Origin: Anaerofilum sp. An201
Lineage (GTDB): Bacteria > Bacillota > Clostridia > Oscillospirales > Ruminococcaceae
Length of the DNA: 64,000 bases
NCBI RefSeq assembly: GCF_002160015.1
Contig: NZ_NFJT01000008.1
Span: 1-64,000 of the forward strand
Reading direction: 5' to 3'
The notes beneath the pieces were generated by a model. The model was not told where the DNA came from. It worked only from the letters and a program-made list of their open reading frames with translations, and searched no databases. The position numbers were made by a program, and so were the translations under genes. Shown one piece after another: positions 32,311-42,542 of this stretch; the stretch's first letter is position 1, and every line of letters starts with the position of its first letter.

Positions 32311-35300
32311 TTAATCCCCTTTGATGATCTCCATGCCAACAACCATGTTATCCCGAATGAGGTCCTTTAGATATTTCTTCACATCAGCAATATCCATTTC
32401 ATCAATTTTGGCAAGAGCACGGTCACAACCGCCCTGATTGTACTTTGCTTCCGCCATCTGACGAAGCTTCTTCTCAATTTCAGGAAGGCCAAACCAATCA
32501 AACGGCTCTGCTGTGATGTGAGAGTCAAGATAATCTTTCACTTCCTGAATATCAGTCAGCATAACAGAATAGCTTCCAATAATGCTGCTCTGGAACGCTT
32601 TATCCAAAGCTGCGGCATTATCCAGCAAGTCAAAGAATTTTGCAGAAGCAAAGTACTCCATTGCACGGTCAATTGACTGCTCATCGGCCTTTGGGCGATT
32701 GACAGCACCAAATGCGGCTTTTGCCTTTGCCACCTCGCTATCTGGAACAAGGCACAAAATGGGCATCTTATGTTTTTTCGACCAATCCCGAGGAGACTCT
32801 GTTCGGGTTTTCTCTCTCCACAGCTTCTTTAACTGCGTATTTTTCTGTCCCTCTTTGTAGGCGGCAACTTTGGCCTCGACCTGGTTCAAATAGTCCGCTT
32901 TTTCGTAGGTGAACGAGCCAGCGGGCATTGTGGAAAATACTTCCCTAATTTCGTCGTCCGACAGATTATCAAGATAATATCCGCATACACGCTTGAACAA
33001 ATCAACCTGGTTATTATAGAAATTGCGGAATGTGCTTTCATTAGACTGAACGAGTTCCAAGAAGGTTTGCTTCTGGGAATCCAACAGAGTTCCAGCTTTT
33101 TTCAGGGTATAGAGCATCCCGAGGAATGGTCCCAAATCATCGAGATAGTTTTTTGCGGCCACATAGGAGATGCGAATATACCCACACTTGTCGCACCATT
33201 CCCGTATGGTCGCATCATAAGAGATGCTTTTAGAGATGATCTTATTGCTTTCTACAATGATTTGATACTCCAGAATAACCTCACGGATTTTCTGTTGTGC
33301 GGTTTCGACATTCCACACCCAGTTTGCTGCATCTGCATCAAACTTTTTGCGAAGGACATTGATGTATTGACCTCCATCGCCGACCGTTTGAGCAAGGGAG
33401 ACAAGAGTACCATTTTCAAAAGTTTCAAGGTAGGCAGCCATGCCTTGGGTACACTTCTCTTTGGTCAAAATGCTTTGCAAATCATTTGCAGCATTTCCGT
33501 TAGTGAGGGCAAGATTCCCGATTGCCATGGCAATATCGCTGTCAGTCGTCCCGGCTCCCATGTTATTACTGTTGGCAATCCCACAGAAAGAATCGATGAT
33601 TTCAGACAGCACAGCGGTTTCTGTTTGAAGCGTCTCTTTCTTAAGAATGTACTTCAAAGTCCAAATAGGGAACGAAAATTCCTTCATTCTACTGCGGATG
33701 CGTTCTCTTGTGTTCGGAACAGAGGTACACATATTGAGCGGAATACCAAATGCTACAGAAGTAATTTCATTGAAAGCCTTCTCTGCAGGGGTCATCGCAA
33801 CAATATACTTGTCTTTGTAACGAGGATTCGGTGTAATTTCGAGACGAATGACCTCATCAATCATTTCCTTGAGCTTGTTGACATTCAAAACATCGTTGGT
33901 GAGTCCATCGCTCCAGCTATATGTCCCGAAAGCGTACTCTTTAAGCACAAAGCCCAGAATAAATGCAGACAGATTACAGGGCATAAAACCGTAGGGTGCA
34001 GCCTTCAAAACATCATAAATTTTCTTAATTGATACACGGCCACCACCGTTCTGGAATCCATCATTTATGATTCCATCAACGCACACCTTGATTTTAGAAA
34101 TCAAAAGATGAGGTTTGGAAACCCAGTATTCAGGCACCTTCCATGCACCGTCAAGAGCGGTTTCCAACTTTGTGGCAGGACTGCCAGACAGGAAGGTTCC
34201 GGCAGTTTTCTCGTTGAAAGCACATTCAACACCTTGCTTCAGGCTGCTTGGTGTATACATATTGGCGATTACATTGTAAGAACCCTCAAGACAGGACACA
34301 AATTTTTTCTTGTTGATTTCTACGAGAAGCCCGTACAGAGCGTCAAGCGTAGTAGCCCGCTCACCATCCGGCTTATCGGCGGTGTGAACCATGAATTCAC
34401 CAGCAACAATGCGGGTTTTCCATTTTTTCAACGAATCCTTTGCATTGTTGGCATACTGAGTAACTAATGCAGGGTCTTTTCCTTGCTGGGACATAGATAA
34501 CGCCATATCGTGACGATATACGCCGTATCCATCCGCACCAAACGGGGTTCGGCTGGCATCAATAAAAACCATGTTGTAAGTTCCGGCAGAAAGGGCATCG
34601 TGGATTTTCTTACCCAGGACAACGCTTTCGGCATCATCTTTTGCGAAACATACTACGGCAACAATCTTGTTTTCATACTTTTCTTCCGTGTTGCGAAGTT
34701 GCTTGATCGTAGAATCGAAGTCGGAAGCAGAAACAAAGCGTAGCTCATAGCGGAGCTTAAGGGCACCTCCAAGGGTAATAGCGTCAATGATTCGAGTTCG
34801 ATCAGCGAGTTCCTCCGTAATAAAAGCAGAAGTGCTTTTTCGGTCAATTTGCTCCTCAAAAGGCGTTACATCAATTTCGTCTTCATGGTTGTAGGCTGCA
34901 TACTGGAATTTTCCACCACCGAGGGACTTGGAGAATAGCACCTTCTCTCGAACAAGCTGTTCAGCACATCTCGCTGCGGAGCCTTCCATGTCGGTTCCTT
35001 CAAACGCATTGTCGAGATTTTTTTCATTGGGAATAAACAGTTCAACAGAGTCGCCGGCGTATTGGGAAATTGCTTGCAACAGAAGAACCGTCTTCAGAAC
35101 TCGTTTTTGGTCAGAATCAAGTCGTTGATTCCCGGCACGGTTATAGTAGTCGAGAATAGAGCGAATATCGTGCGCCAGATATTCCTTGCCTTTGTCATAG
35201 AAGAATTCCCAAAGCATATCAACAGAGAGTAGCGGGTTATCATCCTCCGGCCCGAAATTGTCAATAAACCATTGGAAGCCTTTAATTTCATCCCCACGGT

Positions 35301-36516
35301 CATTTTTGATAAAGTCAAACATACTGCGCTGGTTGGAATCAAACGCAGAGGAGATGTGTTTTAAGAGCAGGGCAGCATAGGGGTGTATAGGGAGGATATC
35401 CACCATCTCTTTGTCGGTAATGCGGGCTACCGACTTCACCAGCTTGCGGGATTCCTGTGTTCTGGCGGTAAGGTCTCCGAGAGCAAGCTCCCAATCTTCG
35501 AGCACGGCTTCATCTTTGTTTTTCTCCATAGCTGCACCCATGAGCTGAAATGCGATATTTTCAGGTAGACTGATTAAGCTGTGCGGACTGACAAAGCGTC
35601 CGTTCAGCTTAATGAAGTCCTGATCACGCTCATGGAACAAACCTTGGGTAACATGGGTGACAAGCACGAAATAGAAGGGATCGGTTTCGCTGATTTCACA
35701 AAGCTCCTGGAATCCGGTGAGATTGCGGGCATTGTTGTAAAAGTATTCAGTAAACTCATCCCACATAAAGACAATAGCTTTCAAGCTGTTTGCCTGAATC
35801 ACTTCACGAATCCAGTTGCTCAAATCGGTTACGCTCAACGAGAGAGCTTTTACCTGACGCTCATCGGCTACCTTAAAGATGTTGTCCATAACCTTTGCCA
35901 GCGCATCGCCAGAAAAAGTGCGTAATTTTTCAATTACAGTATCGGCATCATCTCCACCGAACAGGTTAGAGTATGTACCCGTAATCAGGCCGTTGAAATA
36001 ATTTTTGTTGTCCTTATCGGAAAGCCATGTGATAGTGGCCTCTTTTAGTGCGTTTCCACCCTTGTTTTCAATTCCGGCATCGACAAGTGCTTTTTCTATG
36101 CTCTCCTGGATAGCAAAAACAAGGTTGTGGTCGCTGCGGATGGTAGCAGAGCCGTAGCGATGGACTGTCAAAACGCGACCACTGGATTTCACAGCCTGGA
36201 AGCGGTTGCACAGATCATTATCCAACTTGTGCCTTTGGAAGTATTCACGAGTTTCTTCCTCACTGGAGTCCAGTAACTTCTTCAGGGTATGGACAGCGTG
36301 AGATTTGCCTGTACCGTAGGCTCCCTCCACCCACAGGCAGAGTTTCTGCTTACGCTCAAGGACACTGATTGTGTTCTTCAGAAGTTTCACAAAGGTCTCG
36401 TGGGGGAAGAATTTTTTCCACACTTCTGGGTTCTTCGTAATGACCGCTTCATTTACGGCAGGAAAATAATCTGGGTCAATATCGAAATAATGACGGTATT
36501 TTTCCAACATCGGCAT
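32311..36516 (-). CDS. brxC: BREX P-loop ATPase BrxC/PglY
   Basis: This 1401-residue protein is one of the largest here. Walker A is GAYGTGKSHAVHTL (65-72) and Walker B is AIVFMWDEFTEYF. A long helical middle follows, and C-terminal parts contain KKHKMPILCLVPDSE. The opening (EKYRHYFDIDPDYFPAVN) and length match the BrxC/PglY family, which forms large ATPase assemblies with PglZ. AAGGAGGAAGAAACA precedes the ATG. The gene sits between brxP and pglZ, the standard type 4 order. Confidence 0.9.
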   Translation of the reverse strand: MPMLEKYRHYFDIDPDYFPAVNEAVITKNPEVWKKFFPHETFVKLLKNTISVLERKQKLCLWVEGAYGTGKSHAVHTLKKLLDSSEEETREYFQRHKLDNDLCNRFQAVKSSGRVLTVHRYGSATIRSDHNLVFAIQESIEKALVDAGIENKGGNALKEATITWLSDKDNKNYFNGLITGTYSNLFGGDDADTVIEKLRTFSGDALAKVMDNIFKVADERQVKALSLSVTDLSNWIREVIQANSLKAIVFMWDEFTEYFYNNARNLTGFQELCEISETDPFYFVLVTHVTQGLFHERDQDFIKLNGRFVSPHSLISLPENIAFQLMGAAMEKNKDEAVLEDWELALGDLTARTQESRKLVKSVARITDKEMVDILPIHPYAALLLKHISSAFDSNQRSMFDFIKNDRGDEIKGFQWFIDNFGPEDDNPLLSVDMLWEFFYDKGKEYLAHDIRSILDYYNRAGNQRLDSDQKRVLKTVLLLQAISQYAGDSVELFIPNEKNLDNAFEGTDMEGSAARCAEQLVREKVLFSKSLGGGKFQYAAYNHEDEIDVTPFEEQIDRKSTSAFITEELADRTRIIDAITLGGALKLRYELRFVSASDFDSTIKQLRNTEEKYENKIVAVVCFAKDDAESVVLGKKIHDALSAGTYNMVFIDASRTPFGADGYGVYRHDMALSMSQQGKDPALVTQYANNAKDSLKKWKTRIVAGEFMVHTADKPDGERATTLDALYGLLVEINKKKFVSCLEGSYNVIANMYTPSSLKQGVECAFNEKTAGTFLSGSPATKLETALDGAWKVPEYWVSKPHLLISKIKVCVDGIINDGFQNGGGRVSIKKIYDVLKAAPYGFMPCNLSAFILGFVLKEYAFGTYSWSDGLTNDVLNVNKLKEMIDEVIRLEITPNPRYKDKYIVAMTPAEKAFNEITSVAFGIPLNMCTSVPNTRERIRSRMKEFSFPIWTLKYILKKETLQTETAVLSEIIDSFCGIANSNNMGAGTTDSDIAMAIGNLALTNGNAANDLQSILTKEKCTQGMAAYLETFENGTLVSLAQTVGDGGQYINVLRKKFDADAANWVWNVETAQQKIREVILEYQIIVESNKIISKSISYDATIREWCDKCGYIRISYVAAKNYLDDLGPFLGMLYTLKKAGTLLDSQKQTFLELVQSNESTFRNFYNNQVDLFKRVCGYYLDNLSDDEIREVFSTMPAGSFTYEKADYLNQVEAKVAAYKEGQKNTQLKKLWREKTRTESPRDWSKKHKMPILCLVPDSEVAKAKAAFGAVNRPKADEQSIDRAMEYFASAKFFDLLDNAAALDKAFQSSIIGSYSVMLTDIQEVKDYLDSHITAEPFDWFGLPEIEKKLRQMAEAKYNQGGCDRALAKIDEMDIADVKKYLKDLIRDNMVVGMEIIKGD

Positions 36517-36529
36517 TGTTTCTTCCTCC

Positions 36530-38890
36530 TTAGAACAGACTCAGCACATCCTGGGATGTTTTTTCGCTGTTGAGTGTGATATTATCCAGATCAAGCGTAA
36601 AGCTGGCATTGATAAAGTCTGGATAGTTGATAGTCAGGCCGTTAAGAATCTTTTCCATCTGATTGCGATCCAGTCCGAAAATCTCAGTAGGACTAACACC
36701 ATCACTCTCGATGTCATGATTTAAGAGCCGAGACAAGGTGAACTGGTGATAATCCCCACAAGCCTCGGCGAATTTGTATAAGCTGTAAAGAATGACAAGT
36801 GGATTCGGATTTTTCCAAGGGATGCGAACCACGCTATTCCAAAAACGCTTTCCGTTTTTTAGCGTGTAGTCACAGACACCCAAACCAATTTCGTTGCTTA
36901 ATTGAGGGATAGAAATCAGGATGTTCTTATATGCGGAGACAATGTGTGAACGAGAATTTTTACTCATTGAGTCATCCAGCATTGCATAAATGGTATCGGG
37001 GGTTTGTGCTGTAGAAAAATCAATGTTTTTGACCCACCAATTAAACTCCGAGGTGTATGTCAAATTGCAAAGCATCAACGCCCAAGCATCGGAACTCTCT
37101 ATTCCAATATTATCAATAACTTTACCAAAGGGTGCAAATTTAGATTTAACAGTAACTTCGGCATCGTTCAAGAAGCTCTTGAGGTTTTTAACCATGTTGG
37201 TCCCAAGACTGTGAGGAGAAGTCCAAAATTCATCCTTTAATTTGAAATACGACCTAACCCAATCGAGTTCAATACCCATATTTCCATACCTGTCAATGCT
37301 CCCCATTTTCTTTTCTCCTTTCGGTAATCGCAACGAGTTGGCTACTAAGCAACCATGGAATACATCGTGACATTTTTTGCATTTTACACATCGGTCATCG
37401 ATTGTTACATGGCCATCCTTCATAGAAATAAACCCATGTGGACAATTTGCCTCGCATACTCTACAGCCAATGCAATATGCGGTCTTTCTGAACACAGTCT
37501 TCAATTCTGACATAAAATAAATGTCTTTCTGGGTATTTGTCCCTATAACAACTGTGGCAGTTAGTCCGTTGGCATTTTCGGCAATCTCAATGTGATACAA
37601 CTTATCTCTGTAAAGTACTTCGACATTACCATTCTCCAGAAATGTTATATTGCCAATTGTTTTAATCCACTGCTTCCAATCAGTTTCTATACGGGATACT
37701 TGAATTGTAAGTACACCTTGTTCAAATGATTCATTTGTATAACTTTTAGCGAATGATAATTCTTTTCCACTTCTTCGTGCTTTCCATCCACCAATGTCCA
37801 TAAACTCCTTGACGGCGCTCGGAGTAGACAGCTCTTTGGAGGTTGTTTCCAGAATAATATTATTGAATGTTGTGGTTGTCCGATATCCCTTATCACTACA
37901 GCTGTATGCTTGTTCCTTAAAATACATATTCTTCGATGCGGCTAACGGGCACACAAGACATCCTGCACGGCTATTTCCTTTTTTATAAGCATCATTTATC
38001 AGGAGTTGTCTCTCATAGATATAGGAAAACAATTCGGCGGAGTTCCATTCAAGGATTGGGTGGCAACTATACTGTCCACGCACTTTCTCTCCGTGGCTAA
38101 CGCCCTCGTATTCACTACGAGATGCACTTTCATCTCCACGAACGCCTGTGAACGCCATTCCTCTAAAATGTGGATTATTGGTATACTCCCTGAGTAAGAT
38201 AATTTGAGGTGTAGTTTTATGCACACTACAACACCAACGCATTGTTTGTGCTGGTGGGCCAAATTGTCTCCATGTAAATTCCGGGTCGAAATCAGACTTT
38301 GCTCTTAAAAATTCAATTTTAGATTCCGTACAGTTCCGTTCAACTTGCTCAACTATTTTGTATGTGTCTGGGAATTCCATTCCAGTATCACCGAATAGAA
38401 CCTTAAACTTGTTGTGCGGCAAAGCCCGCTGCACCAGATCGAGGGCTACTACGCTATCCTTACCACCACTGAACGCCACATAGAAGACATCGACTCGATC
38501 CATGTAGTCTACATAAGTGTTGTATATTTTTTTAATTGTTTCTGCGGCCAGTTTCTCCAACAGATCCCGGTTCTTTTCAACCATTGCAGGGATATCAACA
38601 AAGCGGAGCGGTTGTCCATTTGGTTCTGGGTCATCCAAAATGACGATTTCAGGTGCTGTGTAAAGACTCCCGCCTTTTGTCTTGGCAACCTGCCGGCCTC
38701 GGTAGAAATAATTGTTGGCCTCCGCCCACATATATGGGTAGGAGTCATTCTTTGCATAATTCCAATACCGGTCAAATCCCAGAATATCCAGTTCTTTATA
38801 ATACACCGGACGGGGTTCCTTGCTAAAGGAAAGCGGGGAACTGTTTAGCAGCAATCCGCCCGTCTCGGCATCCCAAGTGTATGAGTACAT
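36530..38890 (-). CDS. brxP: BrxP: PAPS-reductase-like Fe-S protein of type 4 BREX
   Basis: The 786-residue multidomain protein has, after an N-terminal region of about 130 residues, a PP-loop ATP pyrophosphatase/PAPS-reductase core: SGGKDS at 141-146, LFGDTGMEFPDT, RWCCSVHK (C220, C221) and GCLVCP (C311, C314), a DndC-like cysteine set. Next is a two-cluster ferredoxin domain (C473, C476, C479, C483 and C501, C504, C507, C514). The C-terminal part (about 545-690) resembles DUF4007 (FWTSPHSLGTNMVKNL ... SDAWALMLCNLTYTSEFNWW). Known DndC/SspD-type relatives adenylate and sulfurate the DNA backbone. A similar act here would replace methylation, but that is inference. It starts 1 base after the preceding gene. 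Confidence 0.88.
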   Translation of the reverse strand: MYSYTWDAETGGLLLNSSPLSFSKEPRPVYYKELDILGFDRYWNYAKNDSYPYMWAEANNYFYRGRQVAKTKGGSLYTAPEIVILDDPEPNGQPLRFVDIPAMVEKNRDLLEKLAAETIKKIYNTYVDYMDRVDVFYVAFSGGKDSVVALDLVQRALPHNKFKVLFGDTGMEFPDTYKIVEQVERNCTESKIEFLRAKSDFDPEFTWRQFGPPAQTMRWCCSVHKTTPQIILLREYTNNPHFRGMAFTGVRGDESASRSEYEGVSHGEKVRGQYSCHPILEWNSAELFSYIYERQLLINDAYKKGNSRAGCLVCPLAASKNMYFKEQAYSCSDKGYRTTTTFNNIILETTSKELSTPSAVKEFMDIGGWKARRSGKELSFAKSYTNESFEQGVLTIQVSRIETDWKQWIKTIGNITFLENGNVEVLYRDKLYHIEIAENANGLTATVVIGTNTQKDIYFMSELKTVFRKTAYCIGCRVCEANCPHGFISMKDGHVTIDDRCVKCKKCHDVFHGCLVANSLRLPKGEKKMGSIDRYGNMGIELDWVRSYFKLKDEFWTSPHSLGTNMVKNLKSFLNDAEVTVKSKFAPFGKVIDNIGIESSDAWALMLCNLTYTSEFNWWVKNIDFSTAQTPDTIYAMLDDSMSKNSRSHIVSAYKNILISIPQLSNEIGLGVCDYTLKNGKRFWNSVVRIPWKNPNPLVILYSLYKFAEACGDYHQFTLSRLLNHDIESDGVSPTEIFGLDRNQMEKILNGLTINYPDFINASFTLDLDNITLNSEKTSQDVLSLF

Positions 38891-38891
38891 A

Positions 38892-41800
38892 TTAGTCGGT
38901 GTCCTTCCTTTGCCTTTGTGCGTTCGCCTTGATAATGAGCGATTCTATTTCTGAGTATCTACGGCGGGCAAGATACCCTTTGTCACTCAAAAATTGAAGC
39001 ACGGGGGCTTTTTTCATCTCTATTTGATTGTTTGCCAATAAGTCAACGATTAAGTCATCGAAGCTGTCAATACCTGCAGAGCGCTTGACGATTGCACCAG
39101 CACATTCGGTCCCATTAAAGCTGCTGTGCAGAAGCATATATTTTTGACTGTAGCTCGCCACATAATGCTCCAACAAGAAGATGTTCCAAGGGAATCCTAC
39201 ATAGGGAAATGCGCCGAAGTTTGTCGCTTCCAACAGAGGAATATACTTTCCCATGCAGATACGATCCAAAGCCTCATCCATTGCTTCAACGGGAAAATGA
39301 GCGGCAGTTTTTGCTACAAACTGATCTCGGCTGATTCGCAGGCTATTTTCGTAAATCGCCTCAAAATATATGGGAGTTGCGAGGTTGTTTGCCAAACTCT
39401 GAAGCTCGGACAGCGTGAAAGTATCATGACTTCTCGCATATTTTGCAAACACATCTGCCATCGAAAGTTCCTGCCCCGAGCGGCTGATAATATTTCCCTT
39501 GAAGGAAAATTTATCGCCTAATTTTGCCTTTAGCGCATCCCGGAATCCATACATAGAGAGGGCGTGATTCTCATCTATGATATAGGGATATTTCGCACGG
39601 ATTGCATCATAGAGCTCATTGCCGCCAATAAAATCTTTCTCGTCAATGGTTCTCTGGATAATTTCGGCAATTCCGTCCAGTTCTTCATCGGACAAATGGA
39701 CGATACTTTCGTGAAAGTATTCGCTGCGGCCGTTGTTGACGAATTCAACATTGCTGGCAAGAATAAACTTTATCTTACTTTGCGGGAGATGCGGCAGAGC
39801 AGCAAAAATTTCATCATAAGTCGCCGGTCTGCCATAGTCTTGCAAGCAAGAACGAACTTCAGATAGCGGGTCCATGCTGACATCTGGCGTCTTCGATATA
39901 AAACTTCTGTTGATGAAGAATCTGCCGTCTCCTATAAAAGTCAGGTACGACTTCAGCATATCAGCATCGTGGATATGGTAGTCCAAGAACGCATCGGAAA
40001 ATTCCGCAAAAATCGCTTGATAGTAGATAGCGGCTTTACCGTCCGCAAAGGCAGACTCAATGTAATTTAGTAATTCGTCCTTTAGTTCTTCGCTCAACAT
40101 GACATCCGGGAGAAATGCTTTTCCCTCGTAAATAATGCAGAGCTGCTTGATTTTTTTGCTAATGTCATCATCAGGATCAGTTAGCTCTCTATCATGGGTT
40201 GCCGTGTAATATCTCTTGAATTTGCGTATCTCAAGTGGCGAATCCATGCGGAATCCCTTCTTGAAATATTGCCTAAGAACCTCCTCATAGCCTTCATCTC
40301 TGTAGGTTTCTGTCGGTTCCGAATCGTCCTTTACAGGTGCAGCCCAAGTCAGGTCTGAGCCAACAAATCCGAGAAATTTCTGTATGGCTGCACGGAAACG
40401 GTTGTGCTGCCTTGCATTGTAGGAAAGAAACTCCGCATTGCTTAAAAGCAACTGAATTGTCTCCTGTGCCGTTTGTTTGTCCGTTGCGTAAAGCTGCCAG
40501 GAGGCCAGTTGGTGTTCTTGGGCAAATGCCTCACAATTGTTTATCGCAGAAGCATAGCTCCGGCAGGTGGCATCAGCCATGTTCAGTTTTTCAGATAGAT
40601 AGCGAGAGAAGCTTCTGCTATTGATCTCACAAATCGCATCGTTTTCAAACGACTTTCTTTGATGGACTTGTTCAAAGGTTTCCTTCTCTTTTTTTCTATA
40701 TGTGATAACAATATTTTCGTAGTCTACACTACATAAGTCCAAGACATAGCGAATTTTTGCTGCAATATCGTTTGCACTCAAATTGGTTTCCAGCATATAT
40801 GCGGTTCCCGGTATAGGTTTAGGAGCAATCATAAAACTGTAATTATCATCACTCGCAAGTTCGATTCGGCCAGATTTTTGCGCAAAAGACATTCCTGGCT
40901 TGAATATGTGCGGATAATCTTCCATCACAGAAGCCATCACAGCAACATAGAGAGCTGTCCACGAATCGCCACACACTTTTCGCTCACCAAAGTAACTGAA
41001 CCGCTCTGGCTTCGTGTATGCCAAGTCAAAGTCCGCATGAAAATCAATTTCAAAAGTTGTGTCCTGACTATGTGAACTCTCCGTATTGGAGGTATCTGAT
41101 TCGATTGCAGGAGTGTTTTCTGAAAAGATGTAGGAATCTCCAATATTTGATGCCCAGCTCACATTATCGAGAATCTCCTCAACAATAGCGGGACGAGCAA
41201 TATAGTTAATAGCCTCACATATCTCTCGAATTGTGACTCGTTGACTTTCGGGAGAGTCTTTCAGTGCATTATAGATTTGATTATATACAGCAGGGTGTTT
41301 TTGCAACAACCTTTCGTCTTGCTCGGTTTTTGTGTATGTAGTAATAGGAGATTCTACCTCGGCCATCTCTACATTGGGCGGGCTTTGATTCGACATTTCA
41401 TGATCAATGGTGCTACGATCTTCAACAGTTTTTCCATCAGTAATGCGGGCGTAAAGACCTTCTTTTATGTAGTTATAGTAATGCTGTCCCGCATCAACAA
41501 TCTTATTTATTTGCCGTCTACGGGTTATTCTGAAGATTTTGTTCTGTTCAATGGTACGTTGCACTTTTTTTATGGTTTCAAAATCTGTTGTCTCGAACAG
41601 TGGATTCTGTAGGACTTTTATTTTCAGACAAAAAGTTTCTATTTCAGAATAACATCTATAAAACTCCGACAGCTGTGCAGGAGACACTCGTTCAGCAAGA
41701 TACCGCATGAAGTCGTCTTCAACGGTTTTTCTATTGCTTATCATTGCCCTTGCCTCCTTCAGTAATTTTTGGTACTCATCATAGGATTCATGATACAAAC

Positions 41801-42071
41801 CTGCAACATCTGCAAAAAGTTTGGTGGCTGGTTTGAAAACTGTGCGACCGAGATACGCTGACTCCATGCTTTTCATTTGAAATGAAATACCATTTGTATT
41901 GCGGTACACTTCATCAACTTCCATACCTCGATGAAGTGCCATTGCTCTTAAGTCACGAGATACTGCCTTAATTGCGTCCGAGCGTGTGAGTTCGCCTTTC
42001 ATAGAGGTAAGAAGCCCTTCTAATAGGATGGCTGCTTCATATTTATCCCAAGACGGTTGCCTCTCTACCAT
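38892..42071 (-). CDS. Large protein of unknown function in the BREX operon
   Basis: The 1059-residue protein opens with WDKYEAAILLEGLLTSMKG ... AIKAVSRDLRAMA ... YRNTNGISFQMKSMESAY, an N-terminal helical domain seen in several defence-linked proteins. Mid-protein, RSFSRYLSEKLNMADATC followed by RSYASAINNCEAFAQEH resembles the SAM-like core-binding domain of phage integrases, with no catalytic domain after it. The last 400 residues contain winged-helix-like repeats (RPATYDEIFAALPHLPQSKI and GGNELYDAIRAKYPYI). I see no nuclease or methylase motif. It is the first big gene after the regulator and lies 1 base from brxP, so it belongs to the system. It may be a DNA-binding specificity or sensor subunit. 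Confidence 0.8.
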   Translation of the reverse strand: MVERQPSWDKYEAAILLEGLLTSMKGELTRSDAIKAVSRDLRAMALHRGMEVDEVYRNTNGISFQMKSMESAYLGRTVFKPATKLFADVAGLYHESYDEYQKLLKEARAMISNRKTVEDDFMRYLAERVSPAQLSEFYRCYSEIETFCLKIKVLQNPLFETTDFETIKKVQRTIEQNKIFRITRRRQINKIVDAGQHYYNYIKEGLYARITDGKTVEDRSTIDHEMSNQSPPNVEMAEVESPITTYTKTEQDERLLQKHPAVYNQIYNALKDSPESQRVTIREICEAINYIARPAIVEEILDNVSWASNIGDSYIFSENTPAIESDTSNTESSHSQDTTFEIDFHADFDLAYTKPERFSYFGERKVCGDSWTALYVAVMASVMEDYPHIFKPGMSFAQKSGRIELASDDNYSFMIAPKPIPGTAYMLETNLSANDIAAKIRYVLDLCSVDYENIVITYRKKEKETFEQVHQRKSFENDAICEINSRSFSRYLSEKLNMADATCRSYASAINNCEAFAQEHQLASWQLYATDKQTAQETIQLLLSNAEFLSYNARQHNRFRAAIQKFLGFVGSDLTWAAPVKDDSEPTETYRDEGYEEVLRQYFKKGFRMDSPLEIRKFKRYYTATHDRELTDPDDDISKKIKQLCIIYEGKAFLPDVMLSEELKDELLNYIESAFADGKAAIYYQAIFAEFSDAFLDYHIHDADMLKSYLTFIGDGRFFINRSFISKTPDVSMDPLSEVRSCLQDYGRPATYDEIFAALPHLPQSKIKFILASNVEFVNNGRSEYFHESIVHLSDEELDGIAEIIQRTIDEKDFIGGNELYDAIRAKYPYIIDENHALSMYGFRDALKAKLGDKFSFKGNIISRSGQELSMADVFAKYARSHDTFTLSELQSLANNLATPIYFEAIYENSLRISRDQFVAKTAAHFPVEAMDEALDRICMGKYIPLLEATNFGAFPYVGFPWNIFLLEHYVASYSQKYMLLHSSFNGTECAGAIVKRSAGIDSFDDLIVDLLANNQIEMKKAPVLQFLSDKGYLARRRYSEIESLIIKANAQRQRKDTD

Positions 42072-42118
42072 ACATAACTACTCCCTTGAAGATGTTCGGA
42101 TTTCTTAATTGCATTGCT

Positions 42119-42328
42119 TTATTTTGGCTCTTTTACATATTCCATAATATCGCCAAAATCACAATCGAGGGTTTCACATATACGACCTAAAATAGCGAGA
42201 TTTACCGCTTCATCTCGCCTTAACTTTGTCATCGTATTCGGCGCAATATCTGCGGCCTTTCTCAAATCCGCTTTGCTCATTTTCTTGTCTACAAGCAACT
42301 TCCACATACGGTTATAAGATAGAGCCAT
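42119..42328 (-). CDS. XRE/Cro-type regulator of the BREX operon
   Basis: The 69-residue protein is a single Cro/CI helix-turn-helix (MALSYNRMWKLLVDKKMSKADLRKA, then APNTMTKLRRDEAVNLAILGRICETLDC) with almost nothing else. AAGGAGAGAATGC precedes the ATG at 42328. It is first in the minus-strand run and 47 bases ahead of the 1059-residue gene, so it likely regulates the operon from the AT-rich leader at 42,330-42,450. Confidence 0.88.
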   Translation of the reverse strand: MALSYNRMWKLLVDKKMSKADLRKAADIAPNTMTKLRRDEAVNLAILGRICETLDCDFGDIMEYVKEPK

Positions 42329-42542
42329 GCATTCTCTCCTTCTTTCAAGCAGCAAATGTATTTTGTAAGGCAATTCTCAAAAATGCATAATACGACATTT
42401 TAATTTATATTTTACCACTAATGTCTGGCTCTTTGCAAGAGAATCTCGCAATTTTATGCGAGGATTGTGTGACTATTTGAGATAAGTCGTAAATTTATTG
42501 AGGTATTTCCCATATCGGAGCACTCCACAATACTTCTGCAGC

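Noticed and set aside
27183-38890. A Dnd or Ssp phosphorothioation locus
   Set aside because: No DndB, DndD, DndE, SspB or SspE is present; the PAPS-reductase-like protein sits with BrxC, PglZ and BrxL, so type 4 BREX fits better.
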